Assembly (NCBI GenBank): GCA_034687125.1 | Contig: JAQGBZ010000047.1 | Location: 62,001-126,000, forward strand | Source of the DNA: Neelides folsomi | Lineage: Eukaryota > Arthropoda > Collembola > Neelipleona > Neelidae | Length of the DNA stretch: 64,000 nucleotides | Direction: 5' to 3' | Shown: in pieces, positions 63,812 to 64,000 of the stretch | Layout of the letters: each line of letters opens with the position of its first letter | Position numbering within the stretch: the first letter of the stretch is position 1 | Position numbers and translations under genes: made by a program | Notes under the pieces: model-generated | The model's input: the letters and a program-made list of their open reading frames with translations, nothing else | What the model was told of the DNA's origin: nothing | Databases searched by the model: none

Positions 63812-64000
63812 CTGCACAATCAATCAAAATAATAATTAAAATAAATTCCAATCAAAGGAATCATCCATCCCCCCATTTTATGAACCCCCGCCCCATTGGA
63901 TTTATTTAGGAGTCAGAGGAGCAGAAATGGAATAAATCCGAACCCGCAGACGCCCATTTGCTTTCTTGTGCCCATAAATAACACTTTCCTTTTTCCTCCA

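Noticed and set aside
1-64000. tRNA genes, rRNA, CRISPR arrays, retroelement or viral ORFs
   Set aside because: Scanned by eye for B-box-like GGTTCGA sequences, regular spacer arrays and polymerase, integrase or transposase motifs; none found. A tRNA or covariance-model search would be decisive.

Overview
This is a eukaryotic nuclear window: AT-rich, intron-split, with GT-AG introns and compact genes. The gene families point to an arthropod. They include a Methuselah-type GPCR, a pHCl-like anion channel of the insect/crustacean type, and a ZP protein resembling the Drosophila nyobe/neyo/trynity/morpheyus group. I cannot place it further. Exons are clearly richer in GC than introns and spacers.

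Layout, left to right: PLD1/2-type phospholipase D (minus strand, 3' end cut off by the window start); ARL6/BBS3 (plus); a small DAXX-like histone-chaperone core (plus); NAA25, the auxiliary subunit of N-terminal acetyltransferase B (plus); a Methuselah-like receptor (plus); a GC-rich gene for a secreted Glu/Asp-rich protein with two alternative 3' ends (plus); a long empty AT-rich spacer; mitochondrial citrate carrier SLC25A1 (minus), head-to-head with PIGL (plus); a typical 2-Cys peroxiredoxin (minus); a pHCl-like Cys-loop channel (minus, 5' exon not found); and a furin-site/transmembrane ZP protein (minus, 5' part beyond the window end).

The genes do not form a pathway. This looks like an ordinary stretch of housekeeping and membrane/extracellular genes. 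Exon models were built by hand: splice sites were matched by reading-frame phase and by recalled family conservation, so junctions are predictions. Except in the acidic gene and at the ends noted, exon phases close without frameshifts.

Non-genic structure of note: a ~460-bp terminal-inverted-repeat element carrying an internal array of a GGATATCTT-type motif, next to the channel gene; an 81-bp hairpin element after the Methuselah gene; a perfect 29-bp intronic hairpin in the DAXX-like gene; three short tandem duplications; and a GC-AG intron in ARL6. I saw no tRNA, rRNA, CRISPR array, retroelement ORF, viral gene or obvious novel multi-gene system.
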